From Symbiodinium natans (Eukaryota > Sar > Dinophyceae > Suessiales > Symbiodiniaceae), in the NCBI GenBank assembly GCA_905221605.1, contig CAJNDS010000591.1:871108-935107 (forward strand): a stretch of DNA of 64,000 nt. Reading direction: 5' to 3'. Of the stretch, positions 26,792 to 34,859 are shown piece after piece (positions within the stretch are counted from its first letter, which is position 1; every line of letters starts with the position of its first letter). The translations under genes and the position numbers were made by a program. The notes under the pieces were generated by a model that was not told the DNA's origin, did not search any database, and saw only the letters and a program-made list of their open reading frames with translations.

Positions 26792-27799
26792 CGGGTTCTG
26801 GACACTCGACAACACCAGAGGGTAGTGCTCAACTGAGGTCCTCAGCGACTGGTGGGCGATTCGGGATGATGAGGCTCTTTCTGCAGCAGTTGGAGCTAGG
26901 ATAGAGCTTATCTCCACATTCCAAACCCTAAGCCCTAAACCCTCGGCAGAAAAAAAACCTAAACCCTAAACCCTAAACCCTAAACCCTAAACCCTCCCAA
27001 GCACCAAGCCCCATCTAATTCCTACTAAGACCCTGTTGAACCCTAACTAGTGCCACGGTGAACGGCGGAAGCCCTGCCTCAAACAAAGGAACCCCCCCCC
27101 TTTCCGGGTGGCACCTGCTTTCACTTTCATTTCACCCTAAACCCTAAACCCTGAACTCTAAACCCTAAACCCTAAACCCTAAACCCTAAACCCAGAACAG
27201 CAGCGATTGCTTTTTTGGGGAATAGCTTGGGCTCCGAGGGGAAGCTAGACTCAGTTTTATGCCGCAAGCACTCGCACCTTAAGAGGAGCCCCCGCGACCC
27301 AATAAGGGGTCGGAATCATTTCGAAGAGTATTCCTTGAAGGGTACTGCAGGGTTTATCGGGTTTAGAGTTAGGGTTTAGGGTTAGTATTCCTTTAAGTAA
27401 CTACACTACAATTGCTTCCAAAATCCTATTCTCTTTAATTACGGCCCCTCTATTAATTACACATTCCAATGCTGAAACAGGGGCCTTACGTTACTGGAGC
27501 CCGTAAAGAGACCATAGATAGGTCCCTGGAAGTATCATCAGGGCTGGACATTGCACACCGGCGCGCGTTAGGGTGGAGTTTGGTAGCGAACTTGAACCTC
27601 ATGGACACCAAGTCGTGGAAGAACGTTCTTGTGGGGTTCCTCAAGCAACTGGGCCCCTAAACCCTATAGCCCTAAACCCCAAAACCCTACACCTAAAGCC
27701 TGCGCCGTCTGCGTATACGAGGCCGCCGAAGCCGGCACCGACATGGCCGAACGACCCAGGGTTCAGGGCTTCGGGGTCTAACAGAACAGTGAAAAGGGG

Positions 27800-27804
27800 G
27801 TTTA
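27800..27804. repeat. Target-site duplication, left copy (GTTTA)
   Basis: GTTTA precedes the terminal AGTTAGG of the element, and the same 5 bp follow the other end at 49232-49236. With the element removed the site reads GGGG-GTTTA-GGGG, i.e. a degenerate TTTAGGG unit. Confidence 0.8.
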
Positions 27805-28128
27805 AGTTAGGACAGGGTATGCCCCACTTTTTTTTACACCCGCTCAACCCTCATTCGTTTTTTCCCTAGGGGGGGATATACGTTTTCAACATTTCAATAA
27901 ATTTTTGCTCATTTTTGACATCCTACCCTCAACCATTCCTAACAAAAAATCTCAATAAAAAATCAATAATTTTATGATAAAAAATATTAAAAATTTCATC
28001 ATAAAATTTTCCAAAATTTTCATAAAAATAATATTTCAAAATTTTCATCTTAAAAATCTTCCAAAAATATTTGTTGAAAAATTGCATTTTATAAATTATC
28101 TTTGTTAAAAATCTTTGTAAAGATTTTA
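27805..28128 (+). repeat. Left terminal inverted repeat of the element
   Basis: This stretch is repeated in reverse complement at 48907-49231. The outer ~110 bp (AGTTAGGACAGG, then a T8 run, then CCCTAGGGGGGGATATACG) is nearly identical at both ends. The inner part is almost pure A/T with about a dozen substitutions and one 1-bp indel between copies, roughly 95% identity by eye. It ends with the hairpin AAAATCTTT-GT-AAAGATTTT at 28108-28127, close to the stop of the first gene. Confidence 0.95.
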
Positions 28129-28149
28129 TCAAAAATTGTTGTTAAAAAT

Positions 28150-28467
28150 CTAAACATATTTATCTCCCTCTTTTACAACCTTGTAATATTCCATTGTTTC
28201 CGGTTTAGGCTGTAAAATTGCTCCTTCGTTTAATTTCTTGATATAGGCGTTTCTTTTGTTTGTATATGATGCTTCGGTATTTAAATTGCTTGTTCTGGAT
28301 TTAGGTTTTTCACTGATAGCCTCAATTTTTTCTAACATCAAATCCATTTTATGATACACCTCTGAAATCATATCATAAACTTTTTCGTTAAATCCTTGCT
28401 CTTCTTCCTCCTTCGGTTTTTCTACTATGGTTTCCTCTTTAACAGCCTTGGTTTTACTAACGGGCAT
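28150..28467 (-). CDS. Small charged protein of unknown function (105 aa)
   Basis: Not recognised. The protein starts MPVSKTKAVKEE and is rich in Lys and Glu. Residues ~28-55 (NEKVYDMISEVYHKMDLMLEKI) can form an amphipathic helix or short coiled coil. It is the leftmost gene, ending 22 bp from the inner edge of the left terminal repeat and lying just downstream of the polymerase gene on the same strand. Upstream of its ATG is a TATA-rich stretch (ATATTATATTGTATAT on the coding strand) like those before other genes of the element. It could be a DNA-binding or terminal accessory protein, but nothing in the sequence proves it. Confidence 0.6.
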   Translation of the reverse strand: MPVSKTKAVKEETIVEKPKEEEEQGFNEKVYDMISEVYHKMDLMLEKIEAISEKPKSRTSNLNTEASYTNKRNAYIKKLNEGAILQPKPETMEYYKVVKEGDKYV

Positions 28468-28510
28468 ATATACAATATAATATAAAAGTTTTTTTTAAAA
28501 CTAAATCTTT

Positions 28511-31500
28511 TTAAAACTTTTCCTTGTCGCTCATACAGCAGTTGCATTTTTTGCAATATGCTATGCAGTTGCTTATCGTGTGGGTTTGGTCGTTAAATTT
28601 TCTTTGTGCCGTAAGGTTCGTTCTTATATTTCCGTTTATTGACTTTACATAAAAATCTACATTGCATAATTCGCACCTCCCGTTCAGTCTATCTAATAAC
28701 CAATCTGCCGTGATATAGTTTTTATGATCAATTTTCCTTTTAGCTTTTCTGTCTTGTTCCTTATATCCCTCCACCTTTCTTTTCAAATAATTGTAAATGC
28801 AGTTTTTATTAAAATCATCGTCGTCATCATCGTATTTATAAAAACTCACATTATTTAAATCAGTTGCTCTTGTAATAGCTGTCCATATCCAATTCTTATC
28901 TACTAAACAATGGTTGTAATCAAATATTGTTATACCTCCCTCGATGCTGGAACCTTGGACACTGTGGCAGGTATAACAATAATTGAAAATAAAATGCTTC
29001 CTCAACATATCTAACGGTAATTTTTGTATTTTCTTATCGTGCTCGTCTTCCAACACTACCATATTTTCAATGATGTTTAAAATCTTGTATTTAAAATTTA
29101 CTTGAAATTTATATTCTGTTGATTTTAAATACTCTCTGCATATCATCACCTCGCCTACTTCATACTCGCCCTTTCTATTTTGCTTTTTTCTTATTTGGTT
29201 TGCTACTTCCTTGCAGGTGTCGTTCAAATAAGCTACATTATTTTCGTTTAGGTTCATATCGGAAGTGTATTTGAAATATTTTTCTACTAGCTCTCTGACC
29301 TTAATATTATTTTCAAAAATGTCAATATAAATATTTTCTAACTTTTGCCTGTCTTCCTCTTTTCTTAACCTCTTACAAACTTTCAAATAAATATTATATT
29401 TAAAAATCTTATCAACACAGTTATCAGCATATTCTTCGTGCTCCTGTAAATTTGTTAATTCCGATACTGGTTTTAATTGCTTACCGTCTCCTGTTGCCAC
29501 TACTATTTTATCTTGATTTTGTTCTACAAACTCCCTAATTCTATTTAACACCCGCAGTCCGTTAAAATAAATCTCGTCAAACACTATAACATCATAACCG
29601 GAATAATCAAACTTTTCTAACTTCTCGTCTCCGACTGCTATGGAAAAAAACTTATTAACTGTTACCGCTTCCTGTCCGTATTTTTGGACTAGCTTATTTG
29701 TAGGACACACGAATAAAACATTCATTCCCATTCGCGCCATTTTTTCACATATATAGCTTTTTCCGGAACCGGCATATTTTGCCCTGATCATAACGTGTTT
29801 AGCGCTAATAACCTTTTCTATGATATTTGTTGTATCATATTCGTCCTTAATTTTTATTGCTGTATTCTTGTAGACGGGGATTTTATCCAGTTCGTTGTTT
29901 TTCCTTTGATATGTTTCACTCGGCAGTTTTACTTCCTCTCCTTCTTTATTCGTTCTCCATTCTCCTATACCAGCTTTCATTTCTAATACTTCCTTTGCTT
30001 TTTCCACATCTTCGGATTTAATAACAAATGCATCTGTTTTTACACTGACTGCCTTTATAGAATTTTTCCTTAATTTATTATAATCTTGGCACATTTTAAA
30101 ATTATGATCTTGAAGCAACAGCTCTTTGATGTAAATAAAACCGTTGTTTAATGTTGCCTTGTCTGAAACATTAACCAAATAATATTCCATACCTTCTTCT
30201 TCTGTCGTCTGTATTTGCATATAAAAACCATCGTTTTCTATATCGCCTTCGTAAGTTGTTTCGTTTCTACATTCCATTTCTGTTATTTTATGAATTTTAC
30301 CCCCGTGCCTTAATTGAAAATCCGATGCTTCCCTGATGTTCTTAAATACAATGCTTTTTTGGTCAGTGCTACCCGTTTTTTCTAAAAGTCCGATATTAAC
30401 ATTTACAATAAGTTTTTTAATCAGTTTATCCAGCTCTTCTTCGTCGCTAATATTTTTATTCCATAATTCTTTTACATAGTCGTTATAATTTACCTCGTGG
30501 ATAAAAGACGGCGTCTTATAATACAATATGTTCAGTTTATTGGTGTCAATTTGTTTCAAATATTTTCCGTAAATCAGGTTATACCTCTTGTTAAACATTA
30601 AAAAGGTGCTGGGTTTTACAATTCCACATTGGCTACAATCTTCAACGAAAAATAAAGTGTAGTCCGACATCGTGTTAAAATCCATCTCTTTAAGGTAGTT
30701 TTTCCAGACATCGAACTGATTAAAAACCGGCACCTGTGTAATCCCTACTAGTCTGCTTGTGTAAGCTTTGGTTATGTCAATCTCGGTTAGGTTTTTTGGT
30801 ATGGAACCCTTATCTGTAAAAAGTCCTGCCGGTGGTATGGTTTTTGCTTCGTGGTAAATTTCCAAATCCACTTTGTTATAAAAGGACTTGTGCAATGGAT
30901 TAAACAGACTCTTGTTAAAATGAAACATTGCATCGTTCATATTGTTGTATGTTTTTTCGTTATCAACTGCGATACATCCATCAGACGAGTCTTTAATCAG
31001 ATTTTGGGTTTTTATTATAAAGGTGGTTTTTTTAAGTTTCATTTTTATTTGTGTTATGATGCCTGCTTGAAATCTGATCTGTGGCTCATATCTAGCATTC
31101 ACTAGTTCAAAAAATATCTCTGTCAAATTGTTTAGCTCGGGCACTAAATGAATAGTTTTCGGCTCCTTATCTTTACTGACCATTTTTAAAATGTCGTGTG
31201 TGTCTCTGAACATTTTAAACTCGGGTGGCTCTTCTTTTTCGTTTAAATGGTAGTCCGTGGAGGCTTTCACCAGTGGTCTTTCTTCTTCTTCGTTTTGTTT
31301 ATGTTCTATACTTTTTAGATCGTTATTTATGGTGTATATATGGCTGTTTTTTACTATGGCATAAAACGGCTTTATTCTTCGTTTGTTGTGCTCGGGCTCG
31401 TGTTTGTAAATCATTTTGTTGAAGCTGTTGTAAATTCTAGCTGGTATTTTGAATGCCTTAAAGACCTTATCCATCTCTTCAATGCTAGCTCCATTGCTGT

Positions 31501-32446
31501 AAAAATCGCTTCTGCCTATAATTTCAATAATTTTTTCTCTGGTCAGTTGGTTTCTTTTGCCATAGTCCATTAAGGTATCTTGGTAAAAATCGGATAGTGA
31601 ATTTATCCAACATTGATTTTCTACGTGTGTGCTATTTTCAATTGCTTGTCTCAATGTTGTTAAGTTGCTGTTAAGGTCTGTGTAAATATAGCGGTGATAC
31701 ATCGATACGTGTTGTATTCCATCAGTTAGGCTTTCCTTCATTATGTCAAACTTCTCACCGCTTTTACTGATTTGTTCCACCTGTTGAATTTTGATTGCAT
31801 CAAAAATATCTGTGTATACTTGCTGAAACCCCTTTATAAATTCATTAAAGTCTTTATCTGTCCTTAATATATCAATTAATTGTTTATATACATAGCTCAC
31901 TAATTTTTTAACTCCATTGCCTAAATCATATAATACAGTGGTTTTTTCTATTTCGTTGTCATCATTTGTATCATATATTTTATAAATAATCTTCTTGATC
32001 CATTTAGTGTCAAATGTTTTTGCTTTTACAGTCGCCTGTCTTATGTCAAAGTTTTCAATATAAAAGCTTTTTCCATTTCTTGTAAATGCAGGTTTCATTT
32101 TTGCTTTTGCAGGGTCTTTAACCACATAAAGTTGAAAATTCACCAAATAAGTATTCATACTTTTCTTTTCGGCTATTCGTTCGTTCAGGGGTTTTGACTT
32201 TTTAAGGTCTTTGATTGTTTCGTTGTATTTGTCCCTCGCTTTTTCTGCTGTTCTTTTATTGGTGCTGGTAAGGTTTTTTATGAAGTTCTCGGCGGTTGCT
32301 ACATTTGCAATTTTCCTATCCTTGTAAAGTGATACGATCTGATTTAGCCTGTTTTTTGTTGTTTGGGTGATTTTGTTCGCGCTATTGATTCGCTCCTGTT
32401 TCAGTTTGTTCAGTTTCCTGACATTGCTCTCTACAAACTTGTTCAT
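28511..32446 (-). CDS. Multidomain replication protein: OTU-like segment, PolB-like polymerase, SF1 helicase, HNH zinc module (1311 aa)
   Basis: Seen, in order: a Lys-rich helical N-terminus (1-100); a segment with NQCWINSL (Cys279) and SHIYTIN (His369) that resembles the Cys and His boxes of OTU/papain-like proteases; a polymerase-like core with EIDITKAYTS (Asp557, motif-A-like), VNVNIGLLEKTGS (681-693, motif-B-like) and SVKTDAFVI (Asp805, motif-C-like); an SF1 helicase with Walker A YAGSGKS (891-897), Walker B VIVFDE (953-958), ATGDGKQLKP (984-993), THSVQG-like CHSVQG (1160-1165) and WTAITRAT (1188-1195); and a C-terminal CxxC...H...NC...CxxC module (Cys1258/1261, His1289, Asn1293, Cys1298/1301) of HNH type. 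Known: Pif1/RecD-like helicases carry these motifs, and PolB copies DNA in Polintons. Inferred role: replication of the viral genome. The helicase call is firm, the polymerase call good, the OTU and HNH calls weaker. No canonical YxDTDS is present. Confidence 0.85.
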   Translation of the reverse strand: MNKFVESNVRKLNKLKQERINSANKITQTTKNRLNQIVSLYKDRKIANVATAENFIKNLTSTNKRTAEKARDKYNETIKDLKKSKPLNERIAEKKSMNTYLVNFQLYVVKDPAKAKMKPAFTRNGKSFYIENFDIRQATVKAKTFDTKWIKKIIYKIYDTNDDNEIEKTTVLYDLGNGVKKLVSYVYKQLIDILRTDKDFNEFIKGFQQVYTDIFDAIKIQQVEQISKSGEKFDIMKESLTDGIQHVSMYHRYIYTDLNSNLTTLRQAIENSTHVENQCWINSLSDFYQDTLMDYGKRNQLTREKIIEIIGRSDFYSNGASIEEMDKVFKAFKIPARIYNSFNKMIYKHEPEHNKRRIKPFYAIVKNSHIYTINNDLKSIEHKQNEEEERPLVKASTDYHLNEKEEPPEFKMFRDTHDILKMVSKDKEPKTIHLVPELNNLTEIFFELVNARYEPQIRFQAGIITQIKMKLKKTTFIIKTQNLIKDSSDGCIAVDNEKTYNNMNDAMFHFNKSLFNPLHKSFYNKVDLEIYHEAKTIPPAGLFTDKGSIPKNLTEIDITKAYTSRLVGITQVPVFNQFDVWKNYLKEMDFNTMSDYTLFFVEDCSQCGIVKPSTFLMFNKRYNLIYGKYLKQIDTNKLNILYYKTPSFIHEVNYNDYVKELWNKNISDEEELDKLIKKLIVNVNIGLLEKTGSTDQKSIVFKNIREASDFQLRHGGKIHKITEMECRNETTYEGDIENDGFYMQIQTTEEEGMEYYLVNVSDKATLNNGFIYIKELLLQDHNFKMCQDYNKLRKNSIKAVSVKTDAFVIKSEDVEKAKEVLEMKAGIGEWRTNKEGEEVKLPSETYQRKNNELDKIPVYKNTAIKIKDEYDTTNIIEKVISAKHVMIRAKYAGSGKSYICEKMARMGMNVLFVCPTNKLVQKYGQEAVTVNKFFSIAVGDEKLEKFDYSGYDVIVFDEIYFNGLRVLNRIREFVEQNQDKIVVATGDGKQLKPVSELTNLQEHEEYADNCVDKIFKYNIYLKVCKRLRKEEDRQKLENIYIDIFENNIKVRELVEKYFKYTSDMNLNENNVAYLNDTCKEVANQIRKKQNRKGEYEVGEVMICREYLKSTEYKFQVNFKYKILNIIENMVVLEDEHDKKIQKLPLDMLRKHFIFNYCYTCHSVQGSSIEGGITIFDYNHCLVDKNWIWTAITRATDLNNVSFYKYDDDDDDFNKNCIYNYLKRKVEGYKEQDRKAKRKIDHKNYITADWLLDRLNGRCELCNVDFYVKSINGNIRTNLTAQRKFNDQTHTISNCIAYCKKCNCCMSDKEKF

Positions 32447-32537
32447 ACTATAAACTATATATTAATATTTATATATTATTTTTTCTTTAAACCATTTTTA
32501 AAGAAAAATTTTTATAATAAAAATTTCTATATATTTT
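32447..32537. promoter_or_regulatory. Intergenic promoter plus hairpin module
   Basis: 91 bp between the integrase 3' end and the replication gene start, both on the minus strand. Next to the ATG at 32446 is a TATA-rich block (TATATATTAATA on the + strand). Positions 32480-32522 are identical over 43 bp to 34007-34049 and contain the inverted repeat TTCTTTAAA/TTTAAAGAA. Likely the integrase 3' end signal combined with the replication gene promoter. Confidence 0.5.
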
Positions 32538-32813
32538 TTAAAGTTTCAAAAGTTCAAATCTTAAATATGGTCGGCTGTTGCCCTTTACATAAAAATTACT
32601 TTGGTTGTTCCTTTCCTCTATTCTTTCTACTTCATATGTTTCCTTGCTCCATAAGCTGATCCTTTCCTTTTCTCCTGCTTTCCTTTTCCTGTAAATTTTA
32701 ACTTTACTGCCCACTGATATCTCGGGATATTTCCGAGTTCTGGTTGCTTGTCTGGTCATATTTTGTTTTGCCTTCAATTCGTTCTTCTCCTTCATTGCTT
32801 CCTTCGGTGTCAT
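32538..32813 (-). CDS. Integrase C-terminal part (SH3/chromo-like DNA-binding tail), out of frame with the catalytic part
   Basis: The open frame runs upstream past the ATG, to about 32830, and begins with residues equivalent to HSAIKMTPKEA, the typical 'HS-x-x-x-TP-x-EA' stretch that follows the catalytic core of Polinton/retrovirus-like integrases. It continues into a small beta-rich domain (VGSKVKIYRKR, then SKETYEVERI, then RFELLKL), the usual SH3-like tail. It belongs to the gene at 32816-33454 but is shifted by one base. The annotated Met is unlikely to be a genuine start. Whether the two parts are made as one protein is unknown. Confidence 0.8.
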   Translation of the reverse strand: MTPKEAMKEKNELKAKQNMTRQATRTRKYPEISVGSKVKIYRKRKAGEKERISLWSKETYEVERIEERNNQSNFYVKGNSRPYLRFELLKL

Positions 32814-32815
32814 TT

Positions 32816-33454
32816 TTATAGCTGAATGTTCCTTTTGTTATTGTATGTTAGTAAAATTTCAAAAATATAATCTGTCCATTGGATATTATTTTTTCCTTTC
32901 TTTTCGTCGGCTTCAACTCTTTTATAAAGCATATCTTTAAATGTTCTGATGGCTCTCTCACTAAAATTAGCGTGTGCTCTGGTTCTGTGGTGCTGTATGC
33001 CTTCGTCGTTCAAATATTTTTGTATTGCTTCCTTCTGTAATGCCCCCTCGTCATCGGTATAAAGTATTTTTGGCTTTCCTCCCATTTTGTTAAAGCCCTC
33101 TATGATTCCCGATGCTATGCTTGCTTCGTTCTTGTTTTTAATCGGGACTACCACCATAAACCGACTAAACACATCAATCATTATCGCCCCGATGTTGAAT
33201 TTTTGATTTTGGAGGTCATTTATAAAAAACAAATCAAACTGAAACTCGTAAAAAGGTTCTGGTGCTATAAATGTGTTTCTTCCTCTTATCTGCTTCTTCT
33301 GTTCAAAATTTTCCCTAAAAAAATTATCAACGTCTGCCATTGTAATAGTTTTATCTTTCTCTCTTGCATCTTTCAATGTTTGTTTTTTGCTTCCGAAACC
33401 TGCCCTATCATAATAAACATCATTTATTATAGAATTCTTTTTATTATCGCTCAT
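32816..33454 (-). CDS. RVE-family DDE integrase, catalytic core, truncated by frameshift (212 aa)
   Basis: Seen: catalytic triad Asp74 (FQFDLFF), Asp134 (LYTDDEGAL) and Glu166 (NFSERAIRTFK), with MIDVFSRFMVVVPI after the first Asp as in retrovirus-type and Polinton integrases. The N-terminus (~1-60) is short and Lys-rich, without a clear HHCC zinc finger. Role: cuts and joins the terminal repeats of the element to host DNA; a 5-bp target duplication fits. The frame ends at YNNKRNIQL-stop, while the expected continuation lies in the -1 frame from about position 32830. The break is at AAAAGG (32831-32836 region). It may be a decayed gene, an assembly indel or a -1 recoding site; no classical slippery heptamer is present. 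Confidence 0.92.
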   Translation of the reverse strand: MSDNKKNSIINDVYYDRAGFGSKKQTLKDAREKDKTITMADVDNFFRENFEQKKQIRGRNTFIAPEPFYEFQFDLFFINDLQNQKFNIGAIMIDVFSRFMVVVPIKNKNEASIASGIIEGFNKMGGKPKILYTDDEGALQKEAIQKYLNDEGIQHHRTRAHANFSERAIRTFKDMLYKRVEADEKKGKNNIQWTDYIFEILLTYNNKRNIQL

Positions 33455-33479
33455 AATAAAAAGGATTACAAATTTATTT

Positions 33480-33989
33480 TTATAAAAACAAAATGTTGTA
33501 AAGTATATTGTTCATTTCTTGTCCTTTTTTGTTGCCAAAACTTTTTAGAAAAATATTGCAAAAGAACTTATATGACAAATGGTTTAAGTCAAACTGGTCG
33601 TCGCCATATGTTCTTTTCTTTCTTTTTTGTATCATCTTTTGTATTTTATTCTCGGCTTCTATTCTGTATCTGTCCAATGGTTTATGTCCATATGTTAAAC
33701 AATGTCCGACATATCTGATATACCCCATTGATTCTTTATTTATATGTTTGTTTATGTTTTTGTCATTGATTTCTGCTTTTATATTTTGCATCCTCCTCTG
33801 AAAATGAAGAATACCCCAATTTAAAGTGTTGATTGTTTCACGAAACATTTTGAAATTCAATTTTTCGTCGCATTTCTGGCAACGATTAAAAGAACTGACT
33901 AAATCAAAAAGGTCTTTTCGTAAAACTTGGTCGCATAAAAGTTTTATGGTGTTTTTTTGGTCGGTGCACCCCTGACATCTACATAACAT
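33480..33989 (-). CDS. Unknown protein with N-terminal zinc-binding cysteines (169 aa)
   Basis: Not recognised. The N-terminus MLCRCQGCTDQ and the later CQKCDEK (residues ~37-43) give C-x-C-x2-C and C-x2-C pairs that could bind zinc. The remainder is basic and helical (RRMQNIKAEINDKNINKH; KIQKMIQKRKKR). It sits just upstream of the integrase gene on the same strand, with a 25-bp gap, so the two may be transcribed together. A nucleic-acid-binding or regulatory role is plausible but unproven. The TATA-rich stretch and a hairpin (34007-34049) precede its ATG. Confidence 0.6.
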   Translation of the reverse strand: MLCRCQGCTDQKNTIKLLCDQVLRKDLFDLVSSFNRCQKCDEKLNFKMFRETINTLNWGILHFQRRMQNIKAEINDKNINKHINKESMGYIRYVGHCLTYGHKPLDRYRIEAENKIQKMIQKRKKRTYGDDQFDLNHLSYKFFCNIFLKSFGNKKGQEMNNILYNILFL

Positions 33990-34080
33990 ATATTATAATA
34001 TAAAAGTTTTTCTTTAAACCATTTTTAAAGAAAAATTTTTATAATAAAATTTATATATATTTTTTAATTTTTTACTCCAA
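33990..34080. promoter_or_regulatory. Intergenic promoter plus copy of the 43-bp hairpin module
   Basis: Directly upstream of the 169-aa gene: TATTATAATATAAAAG (+ strand), then 34007-34049, identical to 32480-32522, with the inverted repeat TTCTTTAAA/TTTAAAGAA, then an AT-rich tail. A related, less perfect copy lies at 34756-34785. Position and repetition argue for a shared transcription signal. Confidence 0.5.
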
Positions 34081-34267
34081 TCCACCTTGCAGGTGGAAGC
34101 CAATCCACCTTACAGGTGGAACCCAAACCACCTTGCAGGTGGAACCCAAACCACCTTATAGGTGGATTAGGGGGCTCCTTCGTTTTTTAATGCTTCCACC
34201 TTACAGGGGTTTTCCAATCCACCTATAAGGTGGAAGGGTTATTTTTTTTTCACCTTTGCAGGGTGGA
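34081..34267. repeat. Tandem palindrome cluster, CCACCT-NNN-AGGTGG
   Basis: Four perfect hairpins in a row with ~24-bp spacing (TCCACCTTGCAGGTGGA, TCCACCTTACAGGTGGA, CCACCTTGCAGGTGG, CCACCTTATAGGTGG), joined by ACCCAA-type spacers. After a ~30-bp gap come a half-degenerate unit (34195-34209), a fifth good hairpin (TCCACCTATAAGGTGGA at 34218-34234) and a last imperfect one (CACCTTTGCAGGGTGG). They lie downstream of the 149-aa gene and upstream of the 169-aa gene. GC-rich stems stand out from the AT-rich background. Candidates: replication origin, protein-binding array, structured 3' RNA or recombination site. Confidence 0.9.
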
Positions 34268-34280
34268 AACCTTACAATAT

Positions 34281-34730
34281 TTAATTATTTTGATTTTCAT
34301 CGCCTTGTTCTTTACCTTCGGTTTTTTCCTGTTTTTCCTTCTTGTCCTTCTTTTCCTTCTTTTCCTTCTTTTCCTTCTTTTCTTTCTTTTCTTTCTTTTC
34401 CTCTTTTTCCTCTTTTTCCTTCTTTTCCTTTTTTAAAGGCTTCAACATTACAACATCATCTAGTGAATGTTTATTGTAAGCGCTAGTTTTAACAGCTGTT
34501 TTAGTTTCGGTAAGCTCTAAATTATTCATTATGTCAATGTTCTTATCGTTTAAGATTTTGTCCAAAGCCTTTCTCTTGTTATACTGTCTCGCGCTTTCTC
34601 TTTTTCCTTCGCTGAAACCTTCCTCTGTTCTTCTTTTATGGTAATACAGTTTTTGATATAATGCGAGCTGTTGTTTAATGTCTTCCAGTGTCAATTTGTT
34701 TAACATTTGTTCCAATGTTGTATGTTCCAT
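34281..34730 (-). CDS. Small helical protein with a Lys/Glu-repeat tail (149 aa)
   Basis: Not recognised. Residues 1-90 are ordinary and helix-prone (LEQMLNKLTLEDIKQQLALY), with a basic patch (KRRTEEGFSEGKRESARQYNKRK). Residues ~98-142 are an almost pure repeat of KKEK/KEEK units encoded by a purine-rich (GAAAAGAAGG)-like tract, which could form a long charged single helix. The gene reads on the minus strand and its stop lies 14 bp from the palindrome cluster. Low-complexity tails such as this change length easily, so the exact length may be strain-specific. Confidence 0.6.
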   Translation of the reverse strand: MEHTTLEQMLNKLTLEDIKQQLALYQKLYYHKRRTEEGFSEGKRESARQYNKRKALDKILNDKNIDIMNNLELTETKTAVKTSAYNKHSLDDVVMLKPLKKEKKEKEEKEEKKEKKEKKEKKEKKEKKDKKEKQEKTEGKEQGDENQNN

Positions 34731-34755
34731 ATATACTATAATATATATAATAATA

Positions 34756-34785
34756 TTTCTTTAAAACAATTTTAAGAAATTTTTT
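34756..34785. terminator. Third copy of the intergenic hairpin motif
   Basis: TTTCTTTAAAACAATTTT-AAGAAA resembles the modules at 32480 and 34007, again between two minus-strand genes and again followed by the T-rich CTATATATTTTTTTT. It may be a 3' end or promoter element. Confidence 0.4.
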
Positions 34786-34859
34786 CTATATATTTTTTTT
34801 ATAAATATTTTTTTTAATTTCATATTTACAACAAATTGTAAATATGAATTTTATGAATT

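Larger units (their letters stand above)
1..27799. other. Left host flank: repeat-rich, no recognisable gene
   Basis: Moderate-GC DNA made of short unique stretches (50-300 bp) alternating with TTTAGGG/CCCTAAA blocks and degenerate versions in both orientations. Also present are poly-G/C runs of 10-20 bp, AT microsatellites, and MITE-like inverted repeats. Open frames are short and mostly read heptamer translations such as GFRV and LNPKP; I support none as a gene. The main arrays are listed separately. Areas between them (for example 3000-4500, 7100-8200, 15100-16500, 18650-19800, 25700-27800) hold only this mixture. Confidence 0.7.

Noticed and set aside
33203-33801. 171-aa and 97-aa + strand ORFs opposite the integrase region
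   Set aside because: Antisense to the integrase and the 169-aa gene; rich in Phe, Ile and Cys as expected for complement of AT-rich coding DNA.
34081-34267. CRISPR array
   Set aside because: The repeats are short palindromes with tiny 7-8 bp spacers, in a eukaryotic-type element; no unique ~30-bp spacers and no cas genes.
34230-34486. Phe/Leu-rich + strand ORFs opposite the 149-aa gene
   Set aside because: They are the antisense reading of the Lys/Glu repeat; low complexity and no start context.
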